Assembly: GCA_013450215.1 (NCBI GenBank)
Contig: JACDSH010000034.1
Location: 1 to 32,115, forward strand
Length of the DNA stretch: 32,115 bases
Direction of reading: 5' to 3'
Source of the DNA: Nitrosospira sp.
GTDB taxonomy: Bacteria > Pseudomonadota > Gammaproteobacteria > Burkholderiales > Nitrosomonadaceae
In this document: in pieces, positions 1-8,525 of the stretch
How positions within the stretch are numbered: position 1 is the stretch's first letter
Layout of the letters: each line of letters opens with the position of its first letter
The notes under the pieces: generated by a model
What the model saw: the letters and a program-made list of their open reading frames with translations, nothing else
Told to the model about the DNA's origin: nothing
The model's database searches: none
Translations under genes and position numbers: made by a program

Positions 1-200
1 GCAAGGCAGGTTAGGAGAGTAGATTTTAATTCTTGAGAAGATTCAGAGGTAACGGCATCATTAGTAGCCTCAAGGGCGATATTAGTGGTTTTGACTGATT
101 CTGGATTCTGATTGGCATAATTAGCACTGCGATCAACGTAGCGAGTGGCGCAGCCTGTAATGCTGAATATAAAAATAATTAAGAGAGCTGACTGTTTCAT
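1..200 (-). CDS. Small lipoprotein, partial (3' end outside window)
   Basis: This minus-strand frame opens with ATG at 200 and stays open to the window edge (66 full codons). It begins MKQSALLIIFIFSITGC, a short hydrophobic signal ending in a clear lipobox (ITGC, Cys17), so the product should be lipid-anchored and exported. The mature part is polar, Ser/Thr/Asn/Glu-rich and shows no domain that I recognise. No good Shine-Dalgarno precedes the ATG. The lipobox in a short frame is the main evidence that it is a real gene. Its length and function cannot be judged because the C-terminus is missing. Confidence 0.5.
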   Translation of the reverse strand, partial: MKQSALLIIFIFSITGCATRYVDRSANYANQNPESVKTTNIALEATNDAVTSESSQELKSTLLTCL

Positions 201-746
201 TGAGTTGAACGAATTCCAGTATCGCTTACCTGAGTCAGTAACGACGGATAAGTATACTTAATACTGTTGATGAAATATCACTAAGTTCTGCTTATAAATC
301 AGATTACTTGGATTATTTTAGAATCTTACAGCTAAGCCGACCGGGATACTCTTAATCCGGAGGTCTGTACCTAAAGTATGTTCACTCTGTATACTGTCGA
401 AAAGATTCGAGCAATGACAAGGTAACTGATAATTTTTTCGTGCCTTCTTCATATGCCTGTCACAATCTACATGTATATTTCAAATCATGACTAGGTTCAG
501 TAGACGAATTAACTTCGAATCATTGCTGCTACTCTCAATGATCCCTATGCTGTCTATGATTGTCTTCGCAAGCTATCTGGTATGCAGGTATTTTGTCGAT
601 TTGTGACAATGTTAGTTGATGCACCTGCATATACTCCCTTTTCGATGTGGTCTAGACAGGGGTGTTCTTGCTGTACCGTCCCCTCTATTGCCAGTTCATT
701 CGAGTAGCTAATCAACACCGTGGCGGTTTATATAACCATCGCTAGG
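201..746. other. AT-rich intergenic stretch between two lipoprotein genes
   Basis: This gap of about 546 bases is AT-richer than the core region. No tRNA, rRNA or CRISPR-like structure is apparent. The only reading frame with protein-like character is a 39-codon membrane peptide at 487-606, listed separately. A near-palindrome GGTTTATATAACC occurs at about 725-737, just past the stop of the lipoprotein gene at 747; it lacks a U-tract, so I do not call it a terminator. Confidence 0.5.
487..606 (+). CDS. Possible 39-residue single-pass membrane peptide
   Basis: An ATG at 487 opens a 39-codon frame ending in TGA at 604-606. The translation has a basic N-terminus (MTRFSRRINFES), then a long hydrophobic stretch of about 18-22 residues (LLLLSMIPMLSMIVFASYLV) and a short tail ending YFVDL. 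That layout is typical of small inner-membrane proteins. Against it: there is no recognisable Shine-Dalgarno before the ATG, the frame is short, and random AT-rich DNA can give hydrophobic peptides. It resembles no family I know, and I treat it as a weak candidate. Confidence 0.2.
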   Translation: MTRFSRRINFESLLLLSMIPMLSMIVFASYLVCRYFVDL

Positions 747-1172
747 TTACTTGGATTCTGTGACCACTTTCCAATGTAAAGCGGCCCGGCTCATAATTTC
801 TTCAGCTAATTTCTCATAAGACCGTATCAAAGCTTGGCTTTTTAACTTATTGTCTTTTGCTCGTTTTGCAAAGAAATAATTTTCATCATCTCCTCGCAAG
901 CGATGAGTGTTGAATATACCTTTCTCGGCTTCCTGCCCATAGCGGTTGCTTTCCTCATCGTACTTCTCTATCAATATTTTTTGTTCTTGTATTTTTGCCA
1001 GCATTATTTTGGCTTCATTTTCATAACGCCTAGCAAGTGCCTCGTGGTCAGCTATGGTTTTAGGGCTTTGGACAGTTGGATTCATATCCGCCGACGACTG
1101 GTGTTCCATCTGTACGCAAGAGATCAGTACGCTGAGAACCGCAGGAACTAGAATAATTGACCTTATCTGCAC
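747..1172 (-). CDS. Putative lipoprotein with helical periplasmic domain
   Basis: The product is a lipoprotein of about 141 residues. The start is probably GTG at 1172, giving MQIRSIILVPAVLSVLISC with a lipobox (LISC, Cys19); an AGAGGG Shine-Dalgarno lies about 10 bases upstream. A TTG at 1178, 4-5 bases after the same site, is the alternative. The frame stays open to an ATG at 1241, but that would place about 23 residues before the signal and is unlikely. The mature protein is highly charged and predicted helical, with a pattern resembling coiled coil (DHEALARRYENEAKIML, then EEIMSRAALHWKVV). Similar small DHEALA-type lipoproteins of unknown role are, to my knowledge, common in betaproteobacteria. 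Function unknown. Confidence 0.6.
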   Translation of the reverse strand: MQIRSIILVPAVLSVLISCVQMEHQSSADMNPTVQSPKTIADHEALARRYENEAKIMLAKIQEQKILIEKYDEESNRYGQEAEKGIFNTHRLRGDDENYFFAKRAKDNKLKSQALIRSYEKLAEEIMSRAALHWKVVTESK

Positions 1173-1311
1173 GATCAATGCACCCTCTTTTATTACAAGA
1201 TAATGTGATGAATAAAAATCGGATTCTAAAATGAAGTGCAATTTTGATTAACGCAGGTCAAGTGGGTGAGATGCGGTAGCATCGGTGTCCTTTGACCGGC
1301 AAGTCGAAATT

Positions 1312-1467
1312 ACAAAAATTAACTATACACAGGCTTCACCCCTCTCGCTACCTTCTCCCCGAGAAGAACGATACCAGATTTACGCCCTTAAGAAGGAGGG
1401 GCACAAACAATACGAGATAGCCGTGGAAAAAAGAGGTGTTGCTCGGTGCGTTGTTAGTTTAAGTTGA
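1312..1467 (+). pseudogene. Decayed N-terminus of an IS30-family transposase
   Basis: Translation from about 1318 reads INYTQ, then an extra SPLSLPSP-like stretch, then REERYQIYALKKEGHKQYEIA and a degenerate GVARCVVS before a stop. The block ERYQIYALKKxGHKQxEIA is the helix-turn-helix start of IS30-family transposases, which normally continue into GVHxSTISREL. The usual ATG is replaced by ATT. A short insertion splits the YTQ-LT-REER junction, and the frame dies at 1467, so only about 35-50 residues remain of a roughly 320-residue enzyme. A weak further match (LPNRGVID, frame at 1483) may be leftover downstream sequence. The catalytic DDE domain is absent, so the remnant is inactive. No terminal inverted repeats could be defined. 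Confidence 0.55.
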
Positions 1468-1537
1468 GTCGACTGAACATTCCTACCCAATCGCGGCGTG
1501 ATCGATCGAGAGGAACAAGGAGAGGCTGAGAAACTGA

Positions 1538-4330
1538 TCAGCCGCTATTTCGAAGTCCGGCCGCGACCCCATTGATGGAGAGATGAATCGCACGCTGAAC
1601 CAGTTCCCCGGTGTCGCCAGCACGGTACCGTCTCAGAAGCTCAACCTGGAGATGGTTGAGTGGGTCGATATAAGGGATACGGTTACGGATACTACGTGCC
1701 AGTGTGGGGTTGTCTTGCAATAGCTCGGTATGCTCAGTCACAGCGAATAGCCACTTAATGCTGAGATCACACTCTGACTCGATCCGCCCGAAGATCTCTT
1801 GGCGAAGGCTTTCATCGGTCACGAGTTCTGCGTAGCGGGACGCGATTCCCATATCTGTTTTTGAGAGGACCATACCCATATTGGATAGAAGGGTCTGCAT
1901 GAACGGCCAGATCCGGTGCATCTCCTGGAGAAGATTCAGACCCTTTTCGCCTTCTCGCTGCACAAACTTTTCAACTGCTGAACCGAACCCGTACCATCCC
2001 GGGATCATTGTCCGGTTGACGCTCCAGCTGAATACCCAGGGAATCGCTCGTAGATCTTCAATTAGATCTGACCGCTTACGTGATGGGGGGCGGCTACCGA
2101 TATGCAGACCCGCGATCTCACTGATCGGGGTCGACTCCTGGAAGTATCGTTCAAAGCCAGGGGTCTCGTAGACTAGACTACGGTAGGCCGCAAGAGCATC
2201 CCCTGCAAGGGCCTCCATCACTTTGTAGTATCCATCGGCACGATCACCCAGAATATCATGACTCAGAAGGGTAGCTTCAACAGTGGCTGCGACCAGTGTC
2301 TCAAGATTACGTCGACCGATCTCTGGATCGGAGTACTTGCTGCCGATCACCTCGCCCTGCTCGGTGATGCGTATCTGACCATTAACGCTACCAGGGGGTT
2401 GAGCGAGTATCGCCTGATAGCTAGGCCCTCCCCCGCGACCGACCGTACCCCCCCGTCCGTGGAAGAGTCGTAGCTCGATTTGATGCTTAGCAAAGACTTT
2501 AGTCAGTTCGGTCTCGGCCTTATACAGTTCCCAATTAGCGGCGAGGAATCCACCATCCTTATTGCTGTCAGAATAGCCCAGCATCACCTCCTGAACATTA
2601 CCCCGCGAGTCGAGCAATTTCCGGTAGTAGGGCAGTGAGAATAGCTCGTCCATGATGGTGCCGCAGTCTCGAAGATCAGTGATGGTCTCGAAGAGTGGGA
2701 TGATGTTTACATATAAGACCGGCGACTCACTAGGCTGCAGCAGTCCTACCTCCTTTAGCATCAGAGCGACCTCCAGTACATCTGAGACACCATCGGTTTT
2801 TGAAATGATGTAATTGGGGAGTGCTGCACGTCCGAATCGGCGGTGTATCTCTGCGGCCGTTTGGAGAATACGAATCTCGCTCTGGCTCAGTTCAGAGTAA
2901 TCAAGATAGGGTGATAGAAGGGGTCGTGGGCTACTGATCTCGGCCAGTAGGCACAGAATCCTATCTGACTCGGTCAGTGCTGAGTAGTCATTGCACTGTG
3001 CTCCGTGCTTGAAGAGTTCTGCTACCACATGCTCATGAACCTTACTGTGTTGGCGCATGTCCAGAGGTGCCAAGTGAAACCCGAAAACCTCGGCTGCCCG
3101 CTGCAAGTTTCGCAATGCACCACGTGCCAGTAATTCCGATTTATTCTGTTTAAGAGATCGGATCACAATATCCAGATCATGTACAAAATCTGTACTATCC
3201 TTATAAGGATCAACCGGACTGACCGGTCGATGGTGTACGATGGAGTGCCCAAGATGATGGCTGGTCGAGGCGAGGCGGGCGTAGATTCCGATCAGGGCTC
3301 GGCGGTAAGGCTCATCCGCACGGCTCTCTGCATGATCGGGAGAGTCGTTGGCGAGTTGTCTCAGTTCATCGCTGACCTCGACCAGTCGATCGGTCAGGCT
3401 GAGTCTGCGGCCGATCAGGTGGACTTCATCCATAAAGAAGTCGAATACGAGTGCTGACTGACGCTCTGCAGCATGCTGCATTACCTTGTCTGTAACGAAT
3501 GGATTTCCATCCCGGTCGCTCCCAATCCAGCTACCGATTCGTAGGAATGGAGGGATACGTGGGACATCCTCACCAAAACGAGATTTCAGCATGTCTTCGA
3601 TCTCTGCATAGAGACGCGGGACTTCTGTCAGGAAGGTGTAACGGTAATAGGCTAATCCATTCTTGATCTCATCATGGACCGACAGACGGGATGATCTGAG
3701 TATACGAGTCTTCCACAGGATCTGAATGGCACGTCTTAAGCCCTCTTCATTATCTTGTAATTCATCCGGCGTGAGTTGCATCCGGTCACGTGAATTCATC
3801 AGGCGAGCGATGGCTAACTGCCAGTCGAGTATGCTCTTGCGTTGGACCTCGGTCGGGTGTGCAGTCAGTACCGGTGAGACCACCGCCTTGGCAAAGAACT
3901 TGGATAGGGTATTCCCATCCGCCCCACTGGAGAGTACGCGGTCAAGAGCCAGTGCAACGCTACCTGCCTGAGGGGGAGATCCCGCGCAGAGATGGGCCCG
4001 TCTGCGGCGGTTGTGGTGGATATCCTCTGCAATATTTGAAAGTTGGGAGAAGTAACTGAACGCACGGACCACCGAGACGGTCGATTTGCTGCTCAGTTGG
4101 TTGAGTATCTTGTCCAGCTCTTGCCGCGCATTCGGATCCTGCTCGCGACGGAATCGGATGGCGTTTTGTCGTATTCCTTCTACCAGTGAAAAGGTGGCAT
4201 CCCCCTCCTGCTCTCGCAGAGTGTCACCCAGCATCCGTCCCAGAAGACGGATATCCTCACGTAGGGGTGAGTCCTTATCATCGTTATGACTATTGTTGGG
4301 GGGGGTGACTCCATTCTGGATCGAGCTCAT
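1538..4330 (-). CDS. ppc: Phosphoenolpyruvate carboxylase
   Basis: The 930-residue product is full length for bacterial PEP carboxylase, which makes oxaloacetate from PEP and bicarbonate in the cytoplasm. The catalytic-His motif VLTAHPTEVQRKSI lies at about 154-167 (His158). GYSDSNKDGG is near 583, the glycine loop FHGRGGTVGRGGGPSY near 620, and the protein ends in the family tail SINGVAAGLRNSG. The ATG at 4330 is preceded by a purine-rich AGGGATGGG. The gene is divergent from hemC across about 123 bp. In an autotroph lacking a full catabolic TCA cycle the enzyme would be anaplerotic; that role is inferred. No frameshift is seen, and the identification is secure. Confidence 0.97.
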   Translation of the reverse strand: MSSIQNGVTPPNNSHNDDKDSPLREDIRLLGRMLGDTLREQEGDATFSLVEGIRQNAIRFRREQDPNARQELDKILNQLSSKSTVSVVRAFSYFSQLSNIAEDIHHNRRRRAHLCAGSPPQAGSVALALDRVLSSGADGNTLSKFFAKAVVSPVLTAHPTEVQRKSILDWQLAIARLMNSRDRMQLTPDELQDNEEGLRRAIQILWKTRILRSSRLSVHDEIKNGLAYYRYTFLTEVPRLYAEIEDMLKSRFGEDVPRIPPFLRIGSWIGSDRDGNPFVTDKVMQHAAERQSALVFDFFMDEVHLIGRRLSLTDRLVEVSDELRQLANDSPDHAESRADEPYRRALIGIYARLASTSHHLGHSIVHHRPVSPVDPYKDSTDFVHDLDIVIRSLKQNKSELLARGALRNLQRAAEVFGFHLAPLDMRQHSKVHEHVVAELFKHGAQCNDYSALTESDRILCLLAEISSPRPLLSPYLDYSELSQSEIRILQTAAEIHRRFGRAALPNYIISKTDGVSDVLEVALMLKEVGLLQPSESPVLYVNIIPLFETITDLRDCGTIMDELFSLPYYRKLLDSRGNVQEVMLGYSDSNKDGGFLAANWELYKAETELTKVFAKHQIELRLFHGRGGTVGRGGGPSYQAILAQPPGSVNGQIRITEQGEVIGSKYSDPEIGRRNLETLVAATVEATLLSHDILGDRADGYYKVMEALAGDALAAYRSLVYETPGFERYFQESTPISEIAGLHIGSRPPSRKRSDLIEDLRAIPWVFSWSVNRTMIPGWYGFGSAVEKFVQREGEKGLNLLQEMHRIWPFMQTLLSNMGMVLSKTDMGIASRYAELVTDESLRQEIFGRIESECDLSIKWLFAVTEHTELLQDNPTLARSIRNRIPYIDPLNHLQVELLRRYRAGDTGELVQRAIHLSINGVAAGLRNSG

Positions 4331-4350
4331 TTAACCCATCCCTGCCTATG

Positions 4351-4388
4351 AGGGGGCTTTACGAGTAGACCCTTCGGGTAGAGCCCCT
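4351..4388 (-). promoter_or_regulatory. Two-tier stem-loop in the ppc leader
   Basis: On the ppc mRNA strand, AGGGGCT (4388-4382) can pair with AGCCCCCT (4358-4351). The 23-base loop contains its own small hairpin, ACCC-GAA-GGGT. The structure sits about 20 bases upstream of the ppc start and next to its purine-rich ribosome-binding region. It could affect translation or be incidental. It matches no riboswitch class I recognise and has no U-tract that would make it a terminator. Confidence 0.25.
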
Positions 4389-4453
4389 CCGCCGTCGACC
4401 GTGCTAAAATAAACGGCAATCGAGGTTCGCGAAATTTTCTCATCGTTATATAA

Positions 4454-5389
4454 ATGCCCAATTCAACCATGCCCACTAAAATCGTTATTGCTACACGGGA
4501 AAGCGCTTTGGCCATGTGGCAGGCAAATTTTATCCATCAATGGCTGTCAGAATTATACCCGCAAACTGAAATCAGCATACTCGGCATGACGACCCGGGGG
4601 GATCAGATACTCGACACCTCTCTCTCTAAAATCGGTGGTAAGGGCCTATTCATAAAGGAGTTGGAACAGGCTCTGGAGGAGGGGCGTGCGGATATTGCGG
4701 TCCACTCGATGAAGGATGTTCCGATGCATATGCCACCTGGATTTTCGTTGGCGGCGATCGGTGAGAGGGAGGACCCGCGTGATGCATTTGTCTCTAACCG
4801 ATATACCGGTCTGGATGACCTCCCTCCGGGGAGTGTGGTTGGCACCTCGAGCCTTCGTCGAGAGAGCCAGCTCCGTGCTCGTTTTCCGCATCTGCACGTG
4901 CAGCCTCTCAGGGGCAATGTTCAGACCAGGTTGCGGAAGTTAGATGAGGACCAGTACGCGGCAATCATCCTCGCTGCGGCCGGTTTGAAGAGGCTCGGAC
5001 TGGTGGATCGTATTGCAGCACTCTTGACTCCGGAGATGAGTCTTCCTGCGGTGGGACAGGGGGCACTCGGGATTGAGTGCCGGACCGACCGTCCAGACCT
5101 CATCACACTCATGAAGCCCCTTCATCATCTGGACACGGCTCAGTGTGTTGAGGCAGAACGTGCCATGAGCCGCGCACTCGGCGGAAGTTGTCAGGTCCCA
5201 TTGGGTGGTTTCGGGCAAATCTCGCAGGGAGTGCTCCGTCTACGTGGGTTCGTTGCGAGCCCTGATGGAACACGCATGATCAGTTCAGAACTGAGCGGCG
5301 ATCCCGAATCGGGTGAGCTCATGGGAGCTCAGCTGGCATCGCACTTGAAGGATCAGGGTGCAGAAGAAATTCTGGCAGCATTGGCATGA
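4454..5389 (+). CDS. hemC: Hydroxymethylbilane synthase (porphobilinogen deaminase)
   Basis: The enzyme polymerises four porphobilinogens into hydroxymethylbilane in heme and siroheme synthesis. The 311-residue frame shows [15 protein letters not shown] near the N-terminus, the substrate/catalytic segment [13 protein letters not shown] (Asp88) and [11 protein letters not shown], whose Cys246 carries the dipyrromethane cofactor. Two starts are possible. ATG 4454 is the longer. ATG 4469 ([11 protein letters not shown]) fits the usual N-terminal length better and would be the only option if the TATATA at 4447-4452 is the -10 box, since transcription would then begin downstream of 4454. Neither has a clear Shine-Dalgarno. 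It is the first gene of hemC-hemD-hemX-hemY. Confidence 0.96.
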   Translation: MPNSTMPTKIVIATRESALAMWQANFIHQWLSELYPQTEISILGMTTRGDQILDTSLSKIGGKGLFIKELEQALEEGRADIAVHSMKDVPMHMPPGFSLAAIGEREDPRDAFVSNRYTGLDDLPPGSVVGTSSLRRESQLRARFPHLHVQPLRGNVQTRLRKLDEDQYAAIILAAAGLKRLGLVDRIAALLTPEMSLPAVGQGALGIECRTDRPDLITLMKPLHHLDTAQCVEAERAMSRALGGSCQVPLGGFGQISQGVLRLRGFVASPDGTRMISSELSGDPESGELMGAQLASHLKDQGAEEILAALA

Positions 5390-5417
5390 TAGGCACGACC
5401 AGAGGCGTGATCTACCC

Positions 5418-6221
5418 GTGAATAAACTTCTGACCGGGATCAATATCTTGGTCACTCGGCCAGCTCACCAGGCTGTCAATCTGGTCGATAAGATTCGTGC
5501 ATTAGGGGGGGACCCGATACCCTTTCCGGTACTTGAGATTCGTGATGTCGAGGATGTAGCTCCGCTATTCGAACTGATCGATCATCTGGATGACTTTGAT
5601 CTGGCGATCTTCATCAGCCCCAATGCAGTCGATAGGGCGATGAGTCTAATACTCAATCGGCGAGCACTCCCTCTAGCGATGAAGATTGCCGTGGTCGGGC
5701 AGGGGAGTGCGAGGGAGCTTAAAAAGTTTGGTGTGGGTGAGGTGATTGCTCCCACCACAAGGTTTGATAGCGAGGCACTGCTCTGTATGGCCGAACTACA
5801 GCAGATTAAAGGTCGTCGTGTGGTCATCTTCCGTGGTGATACGGGTCGTGAATTGCTGGGGGATACGCTGACTAAGAGAGGGGCATCGGTCACGTATGCT
5901 GAGTGTTACATCCGGACCCGCCCCGACACTGATAACGCCCCCTTACTAGAATCCTGGTCAAAGAATGCGATCCATGCGGTCATCATTACCAGTAGCGAGG
6001 GTCTGCGTAACCTTTTTGAGATGGTGGGTGAGTCTGGCCAGTCTTGGCTGAAGAAGACACCCTTATTCGTATCCCATGAACGTATATCAAAGACCGCCCA
6101 TGAAATGGGCTGCGAGGATGTGATCTCGACTGACTCTGGTGATGAGGGATTGATCAAGGGACTATTAGATTATTTCGGCCCGAGAGTGAGGGACGGAGTC
6201 TATTCTCAAGAGACGACATGA
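5418..6221 (+). CDS. hemD: Uroporphyrinogen-III synthase
   Basis: The enzyme closes hydroxymethylbilane with D-ring inversion to form uroporphyrinogen III. I prefer GTG 5418 (267 residues, starting VNKLLTGINILVTRPAHQA). ILVTRPAHQA is the typical N-terminal strand of this poorly conserved family, and AGAGG lies upstream. A longer frame from 5358 would overlap hemC by about 30 bases and add an unrelated 20-residue leader. Later landmarks are FISPNAVDRA near 70 and VIITSSEGLRNL near 190 of the mature numbering, matching the two-lobed HemD fold. The stop overlaps the hemX start as ATGA, so translation is probably coupled. Confidence 0.92.
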   Translation: MNKLLTGINILVTRPAHQAVNLVDKIRALGGDPIPFPVLEIRDVEDVAPLFELIDHLDDFDLAIFISPNAVDRAMSLILNRRALPLAMKIAVVGQGSARELKKFGVGEVIAPTTRFDSEALLCMAELQQIKGRRVVIFRGDTGRELLGDTLTKRGASVTYAECYIRTRPDTDNAPLLESWSKNAIHAVIITSSEGLRNLFEMVGESGQSWLKKTPLFVSHERISKTAHEMGCEDVISTDSGDEGLIKGLLDYFGPRVRDGVYSQETT

Positions 6222-7303
6222 ACGAAGAAGATCAGCCGATCACGAACTCAACCACAAGCACGGCGACGAGCACGAGTACGGCAACGTCCGCCGCCGAGAA
6301 ACCTCAAGAGCCGCGTAGACTCCCTCTGCGGGCGGTTGGTTTGGTCGTGATTCTAGCAGTCGTGGTGGTGTGGCAGTGGTACGACACACGCAGCCAGATC
6401 GAGGGCCTGCAGCAGGAGTTAGGAAGGAGGCTGGCAGAGGCCAGCGCATCGGGTAAGGAATCACGTAACCTGGCATCTGAGGCTCGTGAAGCGGGACGGC
6501 AGGCAGAAGGTAAGCTCCTCCTATTGGAGGCCAAGCTTGCAGAGTCACAGAGCCAGCAAATGGCTCTGGAGGCACTCTACCAGGAGGTGGCACGTAACCG
6601 GGATGAAGTCACCCTGGAGGAGGTTGAGCAGCTACTGTTAATTGCGAGTCAGCAGTTGCAACTGTCGGGTAATGTAAAGTCTGCACTGATCGCGATGCAG
6701 GAGGCAGACTCACGACTACAGCGTATCGACCGACCTCAGCTATCCCCATTACGTAAGGCCATTCTGAAGGATATCGATTTACTTAAATCTGCTCGTTATG
6801 TCGATACGGTGGGGATCAGCCTGAGACTGGATAATCTTGCGGCATCGGCAGAGACATTGCCGCTTGCGATGGAGATCCGGCCTCCGAAGGTTCTACCGGT
6901 TCCCGGAACAGCGCCGTTAGAGCAAGATCTCTGGCTTAATTTCGCGCGCGATATCTGGGGGGATATGAAGCAGTTGGTCCGTATTCAGAATATGAATCGA
7001 CCCGACCTACCACTCTTGGCGCCATCGCAGTCTTACTTCTTGCGGGAGAATCTTAAATTAAGATTGCTATCAGCAAGGCACGCACTACTGGTACGAGATC
7101 CGGTCAGTTTTAAGGCCGATATTAAGGCCTGCTTAGAATGGATTAACCGGTACTACGACAGACGATCAAAAGCCGCCATTACGATGACCGAGGCGCTGAG
7201 ACAGTTGCACGATAGTGAGGTCGGGATAGAGTTACCGGATATTTCGGCTAGCCTCGATGCGGTGCGTAATTACCGTTTAGCGAGAGAGCGGGGATCTAGA
7301 TGA
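6218..7303 (+). CDS. hemX: HemX-like membrane protein of the heme operon
   Basis: The 361-residue protein has a Thr/Ser-rich low-complexity N-terminus (about 8-25), a single transmembrane helix (about 38-55, AVGLVVILAVVVVWQWY) and a long helical, partly coiled-coil region (about 57-120). An alpha-rich C-terminal domain follows. This is the HemX family. It is often annotated as uroporphyrinogen-III C-methyltransferase, but it lacks the SAM-binding motifs of true methyltransferases, so that activity should not be assumed. It starts on an ATGA overlap with hemD and ends on an ATGA overlap with hemY. The likely role is organising heme-synthesis or envelope proteins at the inner membrane (inference). 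Confidence 0.88.
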   Translation: MNEEDQPITNSTTSTATSTSTATSAAEKPQEPRRLPLRAVGLVVILAVVVVWQWYDTRSQIEGLQQELGRRLAEASASGKESRNLASEAREAGRQAEGKLLLLEAKLAESQSQQMALEALYQEVARNRDEVTLEEVEQLLLIASQQLQLSGNVKSALIAMQEADSRLQRIDRPQLSPLRKAILKDIDLLKSARYVDTVGISLRLDNLAASAETLPLAMEIRPPKVLPVPGTAPLEQDLWLNFARDIWGDMKQLVRIQNMNRPDLPLLAPSQSYFLRENLKLRLLSARHALLVRDPVSFKADIKACLEWINRYYDRRSKAAITMTEALRQLHDSEVGIELPDISASLDAVRNYRLARERGSR

Positions 7304-8514
7304 GACGGACCTTTTGGCTGCTTGCGATCTGTGTCGCAGCAGTCGCTGTCGCGATCGCAGCCAGTTATAACAGTGGCTACGTGTTATTGGTGGTTCAGCC
7401 GTACCGTATCGAGCTCTCGCTCAATCTCTTGTTAGTACTGTTATTAGCGGTCTTTGTGTTGGGTTATTTTGTGGTGAGGCTGATCAATATCACCTTACAT
7501 CTGCCGACAGAGATACGCGAATCCAGAATGAACCGCCGGCGTGAGAAGGCACACGCAGCCATGCTCGAGGGGATCAAGTTCTTTCTTGAAGGTCAATATG
7601 CAAAGGCTGAAAAGTCTGCCACCGCGGCACTGGAAATCAAAGAGTCCTCCTCTGTTACCGCGATCAATACCGTCATCGCTGCCCGGTCTGCTCATGAGTT
7701 GAGGAAATTTTCTAAGCGTGATGAATTCATTGTCATGGCAGAGAATGAGGCCCCGAAAGAGGTCACGCTCCGTCTCATCACCCAGGCGGAATTATTGCTG
7801 GATGAACGCCGTCCATTAGAGGGGCTGCAGGTATTACAGAGACTCCATCCAGGGGAAGTCCGTCAGCATACTGCGGCATTGAGGTTAGCACTGAAGGCGC
7901 ATCAGCAAATGAGTAACTGGGATGCGGTACTAAACCTAGTCGGTGAGTTGGAGCAGCGCAACGCATTCGATCGAACGCTGGCCGAGCAGATACGGCTCAA
8001 TGCCCATCTACAAAATCTTAAAGTCAAATCGACAGACCTGCAGCAACTTAAAAATTACTGGCAGTCTATCCCCTCATCAGAGAGGAAGCAGGGAAAGCTA
8101 GCAGCGGCTGCGGCTCGTGCATATATATCACTGGGTGAGTGTGTGACCGCTCACCAGATCATTGAGCAGAGCCTTGATCATGAATGGAATCAGGAATTGA
8201 CTGGGCTCTATGCGGACTGCTTGGGTGAGGATGCGATGCATCAGATCAAGCGTGCCGAGTCGTGGCTCGAATCACATGCCAATGATGCCGGTTTACTGCT
8301 CGCTCTGGGGAGGATGTGTCTTCACTTTGAATTGTGGGGTAAGTCTCAAAACTATCTGGAAGCGAGCCTCTCTCTGGATCCCGGTCACTCGGCTCATTTT
8401 GCATTGGCCCATCTGAATGAAAAGATCGGTAAGCCTGAACTTGCCAAGGAGCATTACACCAAGGGTCTTGAGTTGATACTCGGTCATCTGGAACTCTCTA
8501 GAGTCAGGCAATAA
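7300..8514 (+). CDS. hemY: HemY-family TPR membrane protein
   Basis: The 404-residue product has two N-terminal transmembrane helices (about 5-27 and 40-63) around the conserved segment YNSGYVLLVVQPYRIELSLN. A cytoplasmic or periplasmic tetratricopeptide-repeat array follows; repeat-like helices such as ALGRMCLHFELWGKSQNYLE are visible near 330-350. This is the proteobacterial HemY named for its operon position, a porphyrin-pathway-associated protein of uncertain biochemistry. It is not the protoporphyrinogen oxidase called HemY in Bacillus. Translation is coupled to hemX through ATGA, and it is the last heme gene of the operon. Confidence 0.9.
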   Translation: MRRTFWLLAICVAAVAVAIAASYNSGYVLLVVQPYRIELSLNLLLVLLLAVFVLGYFVVRLINITLHLPTEIRESRMNRRREKAHAAMLEGIKFFLEGQYAKAEKSATAALEIKESSSVTAINTVIAARSAHELRKFSKRDEFIVMAENEAPKEVTLRLITQAELLLDERRPLEGLQVLQRLHPGEVRQHTAALRLALKAHQQMSNWDAVLNLVGELEQRNAFDRTLAEQIRLNAHLQNLKVKSTDLQQLKNYWQSIPSSERKQGKLAAAAARAYISLGECVTAHQIIEQSLDHEWNQELTGLYADCLGEDAMHQIKRAESWLESHANDAGLLLALGRMCLHFELWGKSQNYLEASLSLDPGHSAHFALAHLNEKIGKPELAKEHYTKGLELILGHLELSRVRQ

Positions 8515-8525
8515 AGGTTTGAGTC

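Noticed and set aside
359-425. GGAGG followed by a 15-codon frame from ATG 378
   Set aside because: The spacing of 14 bases is too long and the peptide too short; no support beyond chance.
6218-7303. Reading HemX as a true uroporphyrinogen-III methyltransferase
   Set aside because: The protein is a one-helix membrane coiled-coil protein without SAM-binding motifs; the enzyme name comes from operon-based labelling.
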